Below are positions 1 to 8,124 of a stretch of 64,000 nt of DNA, in pieces (position 1 is the stretch's first letter; each line of letters opens with the position of its first letter). The stretch is from Nonomuraea jiangxiensis (GTDB lineage: Bacteria > Actinomycetota > Actinomycetes > Streptosporangiales > Streptosporangiaceae). A program made the position numbers and the translations under genes. The notes beneath the pieces are model-generated. The model ran no database searches. It worked only from the letters and a program-made list of their open reading frames with translations, and was not told the DNA's origin. Location of the stretch: assembly GCF_900099965.1 (NCBI RefSeq), contig NZ_FNDJ01000043.1:1-64000 (forward strand). The letters are read 5' to 3'.

Positions 1-149
1 TCGGCCGCTCGGCGGGCCTCCGCCCTCACCGCATCGGCCGCTCGGCGCGCCTCCGCCGCCACGGGCAGGAACAAGGCGCAACCGCATCGGCCGCTTGGCG
101 GGCCTCCGCCCTCACCGCATCGGCCGGGCGGGCCTCCGCCCTTACCGCA
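1..149. repeat. Four imperfect copies of a GC-rich ~33-bp repeat
   Basis: Units start at 1, 34, 87 and 120, each beginning TCGGCCG and ending ACCGCA. The second copy carries about 20 extra bases and the fourth is 3 bases shorter. Each copy contains the small inverted repeat GGCGGGCCTCCGCC or a close variant, so the transcript could fold into serial hairpins. The array lies just downstream of the stop of the minus-strand STAS gene and may act as its terminator. It may continue left of the window. Confidence 0.7.
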
Positions 150-155
150 TCACGC

Positions 156-620
156 TCAGCGCGGGCCGCCCAGGCGTAGCACCACCGGTGGTGGAGCCAG
201 GGCGGAGGCGCCGTGGGCGCTTGATCGTGTCGTCAGTTCCGCCACCGTCTCCTCGACGCTGTCACGCAGCTCCACATGTGACAGCAGATCCGTCAACCGC
301 AACACGGACAGCAGATGGCCGGTAGGGCGGACCAGGATGATCCGGCCGCCGCTGTCCTCCTCCTCCATCCGCTGCATCGCCATCGCCAGCACCCCGATCA
401 CCGAGGAGTCGTAGAAGGCCAGGTCCGTCAGGTCGAACACGAGCACGGGCCCCTCGGACCAGTCCCAGACGGCCATGACACAGGCGCTGAACCGTACCCG
501 GCCCGCGTGGTCGAGTTCGCCGCTGGCGCGTATGACCGTGCAACGCAGGTGCCGGATGGTCTCTATTCGCAAACCATTCGTCCCCACACTGTGAAACTTC
601 CCGCTGTACGCGGTTATCAC
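156..620 (-). CDS. STAS-domain protein, anti-sigma factor antagonist type
   Basis: The 154-residue product has a STAS-like core: a strand-rich start (residues ~20-45), a central FDLTDLAFYDSSVIGVL segment matching the phosphorylatable loop of anti-anti-sigma factors (D-S-S around residues 71-73), and a C-terminal helix. Members bind anti-sigma kinases and release sigma factors. The start used is GTG at 620 and no clear ribosome-binding site precedes it, so the true start may be a GTG at 587. The C-terminal 30 residues are low-complexity Ala/Pro. No partner kinase is adjacent. The family call is good; the target is unknown. Confidence 0.7.
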   Translation of the reverse strand: MITAYSGKFHSVGTNGLRIETIRHLRCTVIRASGELDHAGRVRFSACVMAVWDWSEGPVLVFDLTDLAFYDSSVIGVLAMAMQRMEEEDSGGRIILVRPTGHLLSVLRLTDLLSHVELRDSVEETVAELTTRSSAHGASALAPPPVVLRLGGPR

Positions 621-749
621 GGAAGACAGCGATTTTTTCCCATGTACCGCGTCCCGGCCACCAAGTGAGCCGTCGAGCGGCTCGCCCAGGATCTCGGCAT
701 CCTCCCAGGTGAGCGGGGGGGCGACCGGAAAGCGGTGACCAGGGAACGG

Positions 750-1757
750 TCAGTCCCGTACCAGGGCGGATTCAAGGGTCGGGATGACGCCGCGCCGGGA
801 TTCGAGCACCACCAGCAGCGGCCACCGCGCCTGATCCGGCAGCGTGAGCTCGGTGACGTTCGCGCGTGCCCGCTGCTCCGGCGCCCCCATGTCCCCGTCC
901 CGGACGCCCAGCACCTGCTCCACGACCGGCGCCGCCGCCCCGCACAGCTTGCGGCCCGCGTGGCCCAGCCAGCGCAGCTCGCTGCTCATCCGCCGCCACG
1001 TCACCGGCAGCAGGCTCGCCGCCTCCGCCTTGGTGCTCAACCTGAGCGTGAGCCGGCCGTTCGACCCGAACGTGTCCCTGAACACCGGGTTGACCACGAG
1101 CAGGCCGGAGCGCAGCACCCGGACCCCCTGCCGCCGGTTCCAGTTGGCCAGCCCGCCGGCGCTGACCAGCGAGGAGAACTCGCAGCGCAGCCCGTCCAGC
1201 GTGTCGGGATCGAACTCCGACTCCGGGACCAGCTCGAACACGACCTTGTTCAGCCGCAGCCCGGCCACCCCGTCGGGCTGGACGCGGCCGGAGACGGCCT
1301 GCCTGAGCTCCTCGGAGACGCCCTCGCCCTCCATGATGTCGAGCACCTCGACGCAGATCAGCCCGTCGTCGGGGATCTCGTTCGCGGCCAGCTCGAAGGC
1401 CACCTTGGCATGCGCCCGCCGCCCCTTCAGCAGCACGCACTGGCGCAGCCGCCCCTGGGAACGAACCTGTACGAACCGCGGCAACGACGGCCCCTGCGAC
1501 TCGGTGATGCCGTTGTGCCAGCCGCTGACGGACATGTCGTCCGTGGACAACGACACCTGCACCCGCAGCGGCCGCCCGTGCGCCGCCACCTTGAACCCGA
1601 CCAGCCCCGACGTCTCGAACCTGCCCACGATGTGGCCGCCCCGCTGCAGCCGGTCGGTCACCTGCAGGGCGGAGATCTGCCCGCTGAGCAGGTGCACGGG
1701 CGGGATCGCGGGGAGGATCACCTGATCCAGGTCGGTCGAGGATTCTGCACTGCTCAT
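750..1757 (-). CDS. Hypothetical protein, second gene of a two-gene operon
   Basis: The product has 335 residues with no signal peptide or membrane segment and no domain I recognise. It is acidic and strand-rich, with repeated patterns such as RVQVSLSTDD and RLTLRLSTKAE that suggest a beta-sandwich or sugar-binding fold (inference only). The ATG at 1757 overlaps the TGA of the upstream gene in a TCAT (plus-strand) junction at 1754-1757, so the two are very probably translationally coupled and work together. Confidence 0.6.
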   Translation of the reverse strand: MSSAESSTDLDQVILPAIPPVHLLSGQISALQVTDRLQRGGHIVGRFETSGLVGFKVAAHGRPLRVQVSLSTDDMSVSGWHNGITESQGPSLPRFVQVRSQGRLRQCVLLKGRRAHAKVAFELAANEIPDDGLICVEVLDIMEGEGVSEELRQAVSGRVQPDGVAGLRLNKVVFELVPESEFDPDTLDGLRCEFSSLVSAGGLANWNRRQGVRVLRSGLLVVNPVFRDTFGSNGRLTLRLSTKAEAASLLPVTWRRMSSELRWLGHAGRKLCGAAAPVVEQVLGVRDGDMGAPEQRARANVTELTLPDQARWPLLVVLESRRGVIPTLESALVRD

Positions 1758-2950
1758 CGGGGGCTCCCCTCAGGGGTGAAGGTGACGTCGAGGTTCTGGA
1801 AGTCGAATCGGGTGAGCACGGGGTCGCGCCTGTCCCACAGACGGCGCACCGCGCCGTAGAGCGGGTCGCCGTCCCGCTCGGCGTTCGCCAGGTTGACGGC
1901 GAGCGCGCGGGCGTAGTCGTCGCCGTACGCCCAGTGCGGCAGCAGCTGGGTGGGCACGTCGGCGCCACAGCGGCGCAGCCAGAGCCACAGCCGGGCGCGT
2001 TCGCGCTGCTCGGGTCCGAGGAGGCTGTCGCCCTTGGCGTGCCTGGCGATGGCCTCGTCGAGCAGCCGGCGAAGCTCGCCCGGCGAGCGCACGACGTGCG
2101 TGGCGCCGCAGGCGCCGCCCTCCGACCAACCGGCCTGGATGACGGGGATCCCGTAGGCGGGCAGGTCGCTGTCGCCGAAGGTGACGCCGACGTCCGTCAC
2201 GCTCCAGAGGAGGTTCGTGGTCAGGGAGCCCGTCACGGACCTGATCCTCGGGTGGTCGCACGCGACGGGGTCGAGGAAGAGCCAGTTGGCGGCGTCGCTC
2301 GCCGCGGCGTAGGCCGCCGTCGCCTCGAACAGCTCCCTGTCCCCCGGCTCGTGGCCGAACACCGTGATCGTCGGGCGGTCGGGGTCGAGGCCCAGGCGGG
2401 CGCAGCCGTAGTAGCGGAGCTGACGGCGCTCGGTCTCCGTACGGATCTGGTAGCCGCTCTTGGAGCGCCAGGCCGCCCGCTCCGCGCTCGGCCTGATGGC
2501 CTGCCTGCGCGGCCAGACATGACGCTCGAAGAACGCGCCGATCCTGGCGGGCAGCTCGTCCTGGTACGAGACCGGCCCCTGGTCGGGGAACACCGCGTAC
2601 GCCCGCAGCCCGCCCGTGCCGTGGACGTGCACCACCGGCACGTCGCTGACCCCGGCACGATCGACGCGACTGGTGACCACCGCGGTGGGCGGCGCCTGCG
2701 GCCGGACGTCCCCGGTGGACCCGAACGCCTCGGCCAGCCGCTTCCACTCCGGCTCGGCCAGCACCACCAGCCGCGCCGAGAGCAGGCCGCAGACGGCCTT
2801 GGCGACCATGAGGGTACGCGCCACGACCCGGAGGTCCTCGCCGTACGCCTCCGCCACGACGCACCGCGCACCGCCGTGCCGTTCGCCCCAATATGTCCTG
2901 ACGGCGGAGAGCAGAAGATCGGCGGGCTCGCCATCCCCGGCATGACGCAT
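1754..2950 (-). CDS. Possible GT-B-type glycosyltransferase or polysaccharide-synthesis protein
   Basis: The 398-residue product starts at the ATG at 2950, chosen because GGGGGAGGG lies just upstream; the frame stays open upstream to 3211 but has no comparable signal. The C-terminal half has a Rossmann-like pattern (PTITVFGHEPGD, then NWLFLDPVACDHPRIRS) and a glycine-rich SDLPAYGIPVIQAGWSEGG segment like the donor-binding region of GT-B enzymes and UDP-GlcNAc epimerases. No signal peptide is visible. It overlaps the next gene by four bases. The family call is tentative. Confidence 0.45.
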   Translation of the reverse strand: MRHAGDGEPADLLLSAVRTYWGERHGGARCVVAEAYGEDLRVVARTLMVAKAVCGLLSARLVVLAEPEWKRLAEAFGSTGDVRPQAPPTAVVTSRVDRAGVSDVPVVHVHGTGGLRAYAVFPDQGPVSYQDELPARIGAFFERHVWPRRQAIRPSAERAAWRSKSGYQIRTETERRQLRYYGCARLGLDPDRPTITVFGHEPGDRELFEATAAYAAASDAANWLFLDPVACDHPRIRSVTGSLTTNLLWSVTDVGVTFGDSDLPAYGIPVIQAGWSEGGACGATHVVRSPGELRRLLDEAIARHAKGDSLLGPEQRERARLWLWLRRCGADVPTQLLPHWAYGDDYARALAVNLANAERDGDPLYGAVRRLWDRRDPVLTRFDFQNLDVTFTPEGSPR

Positions 2951-3231
2951 AAGACCCTCCCCCTCGCAAGAAAACGACCCCGTAGATGTTCCGTAGAGGT
3001 TGCCAGAGCCGGGGCCGGGCAACCCGCCGACAACCCGCTTCTTTGCCCGGGACTGGCGGAAACTCTCCCCACCGCGTACGAGCCGCCGGACTCCGGCCCC
3101 CCAAAAGTGACCAAAAACACCGCGCCAACGCCGAACAAAACCACTCGGCGCAAGGTCCAAGTTTTTACATGGAGGATGTATGGCGGGGTTTAGGATGCAC
3201 CCTATTGCCACGAATGGGAGGAATCACCAGC

Positions 3232-5418
3232 ATGGGTTCCCGTATGTCGAGTCTCGCGCGCTTGACCGCAGCGGCGGTGGCGGCCGGCGTGGTGGCCGCG
3301 GCCATCGCCATCCCGGCGGTCGGCGGCACGGGAGCGATGTTCGTATCGGCATCGGAGGATCTGGGCATCCAGCCCGAGGAGCTGAAAGAACCCCCACTGG
3401 CGGAGAAGACCACGGTGCTCGACGCCAAGGGTAACCAGATCGCGCAGTTCTACGAGCAGTATCGCGAGAATGTCACTCTCGACAAGGTCGCCGAGATCAT
3501 GAAGGTGGCCATCATCTCGATCGAGGACTTCCGCTTCTACGAGCACGGCGCGATCGACATCGAGGGCACCATCCGGGCCCTGGCCAAGAACATGGCCTCG
3601 GGCGGCATCAGCCAGGGCGGCTCCTCCATCACCCAGCAGTACGTCAAGCAGGTGCTGCTCAACTCGGCCACCACCGACAAGGAGAGGAACGCGGCGCTGG
3701 CGGCCAGCTACGCCCGCAAGCTCCGGGAACTGCGGTATGCGCTCGCCGTCGAGGAGAAGTACACCAAGGACCAGATTCTCGAGAAATATCTGAACATCGC
3801 TTACTTCGGCGCCGGCGCCCACGGCATCGAGGCCGCCGCCAAGCGCTTCTTCGGCGTGGCGGCCGCTGACCTCGACCTGGTGCAGGCGGCGACCCTGGCC
3901 GGCGCCGTGCAGGACCCCAACATGACCGACCCGGACCGTGGCAAGGACTACCGGGCCCGGCTGCTCTCCCGGCGCAACGTGGTGCTCGACCGGATGGCCG
4001 AGCTGGGCAAGATCTCCAAGGCGGAGGCCGACGAGGCCAAGGCCAAGCCGCTCGGCTACAAGGACACCCCGCTGCCCGGCGGCTGCGAGGCCAGCCAGTA
4101 TCCGTACTTCTGCATGTACGTCCGCAACGAGGTCCTCAGCAACCCGATCTTCGGCAAGACGAAGCAGGCCAGGACGCAGTTCCTCAACACGGGCGGCCTG
4201 ACGATCCAGACCTCGCTCGACCCGGGGATGCAGAAGGCCGCCGAGCAGGCCATCAAGAAGCACGTGCGCGCCTCGGACGCCCCGGTCGCCTCGGAGGCCC
4301 TGGTGCAGCCGGGCACGGGCCAGATCAAGGCGATGGCCGCCAGCCGCAAATACGGCAACAAGAAGCGGAAGAACGAGATGTCGTACAACGTGGTCGCGGA
4401 CGCCGCGCACGGCGGCGGCATCGGCTTCCAGGCCGGCTCCACGTTCAAGACGTTCACCCTGCTCACCGCGCTCAAGCAGGGCATGAAGATCAACGACGGG
4501 TTCTCGGTCGGCGAGGGTTACACCGCCCCGTACTACTCCTCGTTCAAGAACTGCAAGGGCGAGAACATCGGCGACCCCACCCACACCGTCACCAACGACG
4601 AGGGCGGCGGCGGCTTCAAGACGCTGGCCACCGGCACCTGGGGGTCGGTGAACACCTTCTTCCTGCAGCTGGAGCAGAAGGTCGGCCTGTGCAACGTGGT
4701 CAAGACGGCGAAGTCGCTGGGCATCAAGCGGTCCGACGGCAACAAGCTGCAGGAGTACGAGACGTTCACGCTCGGCATCAACGAGATGGATCCGGTGACC
4801 GTCGCCACCGCCTACGCCGCGATCGGCGCGCGCGGCAAGTACTGCGAGCCGATGGCCATCACCAAGATCACTGACCGCTACGGCAAGGTGAAGAACTACC
4901 CGGCCAAGTGCAAGCAGGCGCTCGACCCGGAGGTCGCCGACGCCGCGGCGAACATCCTGTCCGGCGTGTTCACCAAGGGCACCATGCGCGCCGTCGGCGG
5001 CATCGGCCGCCCGGCCGCCGGCAAGACCGGCACCACGGACGACCAGGCCACCGCGTGGTTCGCCGGGTTCACCCCGGATCTGGCGGGGGCGGTGAGCATC
5101 GGCGACCCGCGCGGCGCGGTCACCCACAAGCTGAACAACATCACCATCGGCGGCGTCTACTACTCCTCGGTGTTCGGCGCGTCCGTGCCCGGCCCGATCT
5201 GGAAGGACACCATGATCGCGGCCCTGAAGGACACGCCGGCGACCGAGTTCACGCCGGTCGACACCGCCCGCTTCGGCGGCTGCGGCCAGAGCTGCGCGCC
5301 CGTCCGGTCGGAGCCCGACCCGGCCGACCAGGGTGACGGGGGCGGCGACCGGGGTGACCGGGGCGACGTGACGAACAGCCCGCTCGACGAGGCCGGCGGA
5401 GACGCCACCTTCGGCTGA
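3232..5418 (+). CDS. Class A penicillin-binding protein (transglycosylase/transpeptidase)
   Basis: This 728-residue bifunctional peptidoglycan synthase starts at the ATG at 3232, with GGGAGGAA eight bases upstream. An N-terminal membrane anchor spans residues ~10-38. The GT51 domain shows EDFRFYEHGAID (98-109), QGGSSITQQ (128-136) and KYLNIAYFG (185-193). The transpeptidase shows the active-site STFK (403-406), SVN (472-474) and KTGT (598-601). The tail is Asp/Gly-rich and no PASTA domain is present. It should polymerise and cross-link glycan strands outside the membrane. It is transcribed alone and followed by a strong terminator hairpin. Confidence 0.95.
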   Translation: MGSRMSSLARLTAAAVAAGVVAAAIAIPAVGGTGAMFVSASEDLGIQPEELKEPPLAEKTTVLDAKGNQIAQFYEQYRENVTLDKVAEIMKVAIISIEDFRFYEHGAIDIEGTIRALAKNMASGGISQGGSSITQQYVKQVLLNSATTDKERNAALAASYARKLRELRYALAVEEKYTKDQILEKYLNIAYFGAGAHGIEAAAKRFFGVAAADLDLVQAATLAGAVQDPNMTDPDRGKDYRARLLSRRNVVLDRMAELGKISKAEADEAKAKPLGYKDTPLPGGCEASQYPYFCMYVRNEVLSNPIFGKTKQARTQFLNTGGLTIQTSLDPGMQKAAEQAIKKHVRASDAPVASEALVQPGTGQIKAMAASRKYGNKKRKNEMSYNVVADAAHGGGIGFQAGSTFKTFTLLTALKQGMKINDGFSVGEGYTAPYYSSFKNCKGENIGDPTHTVTNDEGGGGFKTLATGTWGSVNTFFLQLEQKVGLCNVVKTAKSLGIKRSDGNKLQEYETFTLGINEMDPVTVATAYAAIGARGKYCEPMAITKITDRYGKVKNYPAKCKQALDPEVADAAANILSGVFTKGTMRAVGGIGRPAAGKTGTTDDQATAWFAGFTPDLAGAVSIGDPRGAVTHKLNNITIGGVYYSSVFGASVPGPIWKDTMIAALKDTPATEFTPVDTARFGGCGQSCAPVRSEPDPADQGDGGGDRGDRGDVTNSPLDEAGGDATFG

Positions 5419-5429
5419 CCAGTCCGCAG

Positions 5430-5471
5430 GCCGCGCCCCGGTCCGTCAGTCACGACGGATCGGGGCGCGCC
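5430..5471 (+). terminator. Terminator hairpin after the penicillin-binding protein gene
   Basis: Nested inverted repeat just after the stop at 5418: an outer CGCGCCCCG/CGGGGCGCG arm pair and an inner CCGTC/GACGG pair. The hairpin is very GC-rich with no long T run, as is usual in high-GC actinomycetes. Confidence 0.65.
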
Positions 5472-5797
5472 ATTGCGGGGCCCGACCTGGCCACCAACTT
5501 TTCGCCTGGACGGCCAGGGGACCGCCGCACGGGCGGAAACAGTGGCCGGTCCGGGGAATCCCGGCCGCAGATTGTCCGCCGGAAGCCGCCGGCACGCGCA
5601 GGACATTTATTCGGGCGGGGGGTTTCGAGATCGTCGGATTTGACGAATCGGGTGGGGAAATATGGCGTGATCCACATCCGGCACAGAAAGCACTGACGGT
5701 CACCACCGCCCCTAGCTGAGCAGATTCGGCGAGCGTCCGTACAGTCGGACGCACTCGCTGCAAAGGCCCTATTAACAGCGGCGAAACATTGGTAACG
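5472..5797. other. Intergenic region upstream of the LacI-type regulator
   Basis: No convincing gene is present. The stretch 5590-5800 is less GC-rich than its surroundings and probably holds the promoter. It contains an inverted repeat at 5729-5758: GCGAG CGTCCG, a six-base loop, then CGGACG and CTCGC with a two-base bulge. This could be a second regulator site or an RNA hairpin. Confidence 0.4.
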
Positions 5798-5811
5798 TGG
5801 GAGCGCTCCCA
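5798..5811. promoter_or_regulatory. CebR/CelR-type operator TGGGAGCGCTCCCA upstream of the regulator gene
   Basis: A perfect 14-bp palindrome 24 bp before the ATG of the LacI-family gene. It is identical to the known operator of CebR (Streptomyces) and CelR (Thermobifida), which repress cellulase and cello-oligosaccharide genes until cellobiose or related sugars bind. The position implies autoregulation. Three more perfect copies occur in this locus. Confidence 0.88.
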
Positions 5812-5834
5812 GGCTCTCTCCGCGAGGTGCTCTC

Positions 5835-6806
5835 ATGACCGAGCAGCCCACACTGGCACAGGTGGCGGCCGCAGCCGGGGTCTCCCCCGCGACCGCATCT
5901 CGGGTCCTCACGGGCTCGGTGCGGGTCAGTACCTCGACCCGCCGCCAAGTGTACGACGCCGTGTCCCGCATGGGATACGTCCGACAACGCGCACCACGGG
6001 GAACGGCCGCCAAGACCATGGCCGACGGCGTGACCGCAGTCATCTGCGACCACCTTCCCCGTCTCTTCTCCGAGCCCTACTACGCCAGGCTCCTGTCCGC
6101 GGCGGGCGCCGTGATCACCGAACACGGCACCCACCTCATGGTGACCACCGTCACCCCGACCTCCTCGACCCTGCCCGCGCTGTCGGGCGCGGTGCTCATC
6201 GTCGGCGCCAGAGAGCGCCACCCCCTGGCGATCAAGTTATCCACCTCGGGCGTTCCCGTGCGCAACATCGGCCGCCCGCCCCACGACCTCAAGCTGCCCT
6301 ACGCCGACGTCGACAACCTCGACGGCGGCCGTCAGGCGGCCGAGCATTTCCTGCTGACCGGCCGCCGCAACGTCGCGGCCATCGGCGGCCCGCCGTCCCT
6401 GCCGGCCGCCCGCGACCGATTAGAGGGACTCGTCCGCACACTCCAGGCGGCCGGCGCCCCCGACGTGCCGGTGGCCTACGGCGACTTCACCGCCGCCTCC
6501 GGCACCCACGCCATGCAATGGTTGTTACGCCACGCCCCAGGACTGGACGCCGTGTTCGTCGCCTCGGACCTGATGGCCGCGGGCGCCATCCAGGCGCTGC
6601 GCCGTGCCGGGCGCAAGGTTCCGGCGGACGTCGCGGTGATCGGGTTCGACGACGCCCCGGTCGCGAGGCACACCGTGCCCGCCCTCACCACCGTCCGCCA
6701 GCCTGTCGAGGAGCTCGCCACGGTCGCCACCAGGCTGCTCCTGACGGGAGCCGCGGGGATCGACCCCGTCCTCCCCACGGAACTGGTCGTCCGTGAGTCG
6801 GCTTGA
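5835..6806 (+). CDS. LacI-family transcriptional regulator, CebR/CelR-like
   Basis: The 323-residue protein has an N-terminal helix-turn-helix (TLAQVAAAAGVSPATASRVL, residues 6-25) and a periplasmic-binding-type sensor domain ending in the typical IGFDDAPVARHTVPALTT pattern. It probably represses the surrounding cellulase genes and its own promoter through the TGGGAGCGCTCCCA palindromes and is released by cello-oligosaccharides. This is inferred from operator and context, because the recognition helix is generic LacI-type and differs from the textbook CebR helix. It overlaps the following kinase gene by 14 bp. Confidence 0.85.
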   Translation: MTEQPTLAQVAAAAGVSPATASRVLTGSVRVSTSTRRQVYDAVSRMGYVRQRAPRGTAAKTMADGVTAVICDHLPRLFSEPYYARLLSAAGAVITEHGTHLMVTTVTPTSSTLPALSGAVLIVGARERHPLAIKLSTSGVPVRNIGRPPHDLKLPYADVDNLDGGRQAAEHFLLTGRRNVAAIGGPPSLPAARDRLEGLVRTLQAAGAPDVPVAYGDFTAASGTHAMQWLLRHAPGLDAVFVASDLMAAGAIQALRRAGRKVPADVAVIGFDDAPVARHTVPALTTVRQPVEELATVATRLLLTGAAGIDPVLPTELVVRESA

Positions 6807-8049
6807 GTCTGGGGACGTGCTGGCCCGCCGGTACCTGTTGCTGGATCCGCTGGCCCGGGGGGGCATGTCGGTCATCTGGCGTGCCTTCGACCAGTCGCTG
6901 CACCGGATGATCGCGGTCAAGGTGCTCACCGCCTCGCTGCACGCCGACCTCGACGAGCGGGTCAGCGTACGCAGCGAGGCCCGCGCCGCCGCCCGCTTCA
7001 TCCATCCGGACTCGATCGAGATCTACGACTACGGCGAGACCGTGACCACGAGCGGCGGCGTGGCGGCCTACGTCGTCATGCCGCTGCTCGACGGCACGCC
7101 GCTGGGCGAGCGGATCGAGGCGGGGCCGCTGCCGTGGCCCGAGGCGGCGGCGATCGCGCTGCGGCTGGCCCGGGTGCTGATGGCCGGGCACGCCCGCGGC
7201 CTGGTGCACCGGGACGTCACGGCGGAGAACGTGCTGCTCACCGCAGACGGCCCGAAGCTGCTCGACTTCGGCATCGCGGCCTGGGCCGGAGACCCCGACG
7301 ACGGCCGCGGCACCCCTCCCTACGTCGCGCCCGAGCGGCTGCTGGGCGCGCCGACGCATCCCGCGGTCGACGTCTACGCCCTCGGCGTGCTGCTCCACAC
7401 CATGATCACCGGACGTACGCCGTACCCGGAGACCACGTGGGAGGAGATCGAGGCGGCGCGCAGGACCTCTCCCCCACCCCGCGCCCCCGGGGTGCCGAAC
7501 GCGGTCGCCTCGCTCTGCCGGCGCTGCCTCGCGCACCGGCCGGAGGACCGGCCCACGGCGGCGGAGATCGTCAAGGCGCTGGGCTCCGCGCTCGGCGCCG
7601 CGACCCTGGGGCGGCACGTCAGGCGGGGGCTCACCGTCGCGGGCTCGGCGGCCATCGCGCTGTCCGTCCTGCTGTGGTTCCAGCAGACGGGGCTGCGGCA
7701 GCCGGAGCGGGCGGCCGAGCCGGCGCGGTCTCCCGCGGCCAAGCTCCTGGCGAGCTCGCCGGCGGTGAGTTCACCGCCCGCGGCGAGCTCCGTCGAGCAG
7801 GCCGTGGCCGAGTTCCAGACCGTGCTGGAGGCCAAGACGCCGTGCGGCGCCACCGACGCCGATGTCGTGCTCGATCTCAAGCAGGTACTGCGCGCCACCG
7901 TGACACCCCAGGGCCCGTACGAGTCCGGGACGGCGGGCCTGCGCCAGAAGCTCACCGACCGGCTGCGCGAGGGCCGGCTGGAGCCGTCCTGCCTGAGCGA
8001 GCTGCAGGCCCGGCTGGACGACATCGACATCGCCCTGGAACGGAACTGA
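6793..8049 (+). CDS. Membrane-anchored Ser/Thr protein kinase (Hanks type)
   Basis: The 418-residue product has an N-terminal kinase domain with glycine-loop LARGGMSVIW, Lys43 (IAVKVL), the catalytic loop HRDVTAENV (139-147) and DFG at 158-160, so it looks catalytically competent. A transmembrane segment at ~280-297 is followed by an outer domain of about 120 residues with two Cys that matches no sensor domain I know; there is no PASTA repeat. The GTG start at 6793 lies inside the end of the LacI-type gene, implying co-expression with the cellulose regulator. A GTG at 6820 is an alternative start. Confidence 0.85.
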   Translation: MSRLESGDVLARRYLLLDPLARGGMSVIWRAFDQSLHRMIAVKVLTASLHADLDERVSVRSEARAAARFIHPDSIEIYDYGETVTTSGGVAAYVVMPLLDGTPLGERIEAGPLPWPEAAAIALRLARVLMAGHARGLVHRDVTAENVLLTADGPKLLDFGIAAWAGDPDDGRGTPPYVAPERLLGAPTHPAVDVYALGVLLHTMITGRTPYPETTWEEIEAARRTSPPPRAPGVPNAVASLCRRCLAHRPEDRPTAAEIVKALGSALGAATLGRHVRRGLTVAGSAAIALSVLLWFQQTGLRQPERAAEPARSPAAKLLASSPAVSSPPAASSVEQAVAEFQTVLEAKTPCGATDADVVLDLKQVLRATVTPQGPYESGTAGLRQKLTDRLREGRLEPSCLSELQARLDDIDIALERN

Positions 8050-8050
8050 G

Positions 8051-8081
8051 GAGGGGTACGACAGCACCAGCCGTACCCCTC
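8051..8081. terminator. Bidirectional terminator between kinase and GH12 genes
   Basis: A perfect 10-bp inverted repeat GAGGGGTACG / CGTACCCCTC with an 11-base loop, lying between the convergent ends at 8049 and 8125. Confidence 0.75.
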
Positions 8082-8124
8082 GATCGCCCGGCGGGCGCCC
8101 CTCACAAGCGCCTGCGGGCGAGCC

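Noticed and set aside
588-600. TGAAACTTCC resembling half of the TGAAAGTTTCA palindrome
   Set aside because: Not palindromic and inside a STAS coding region.
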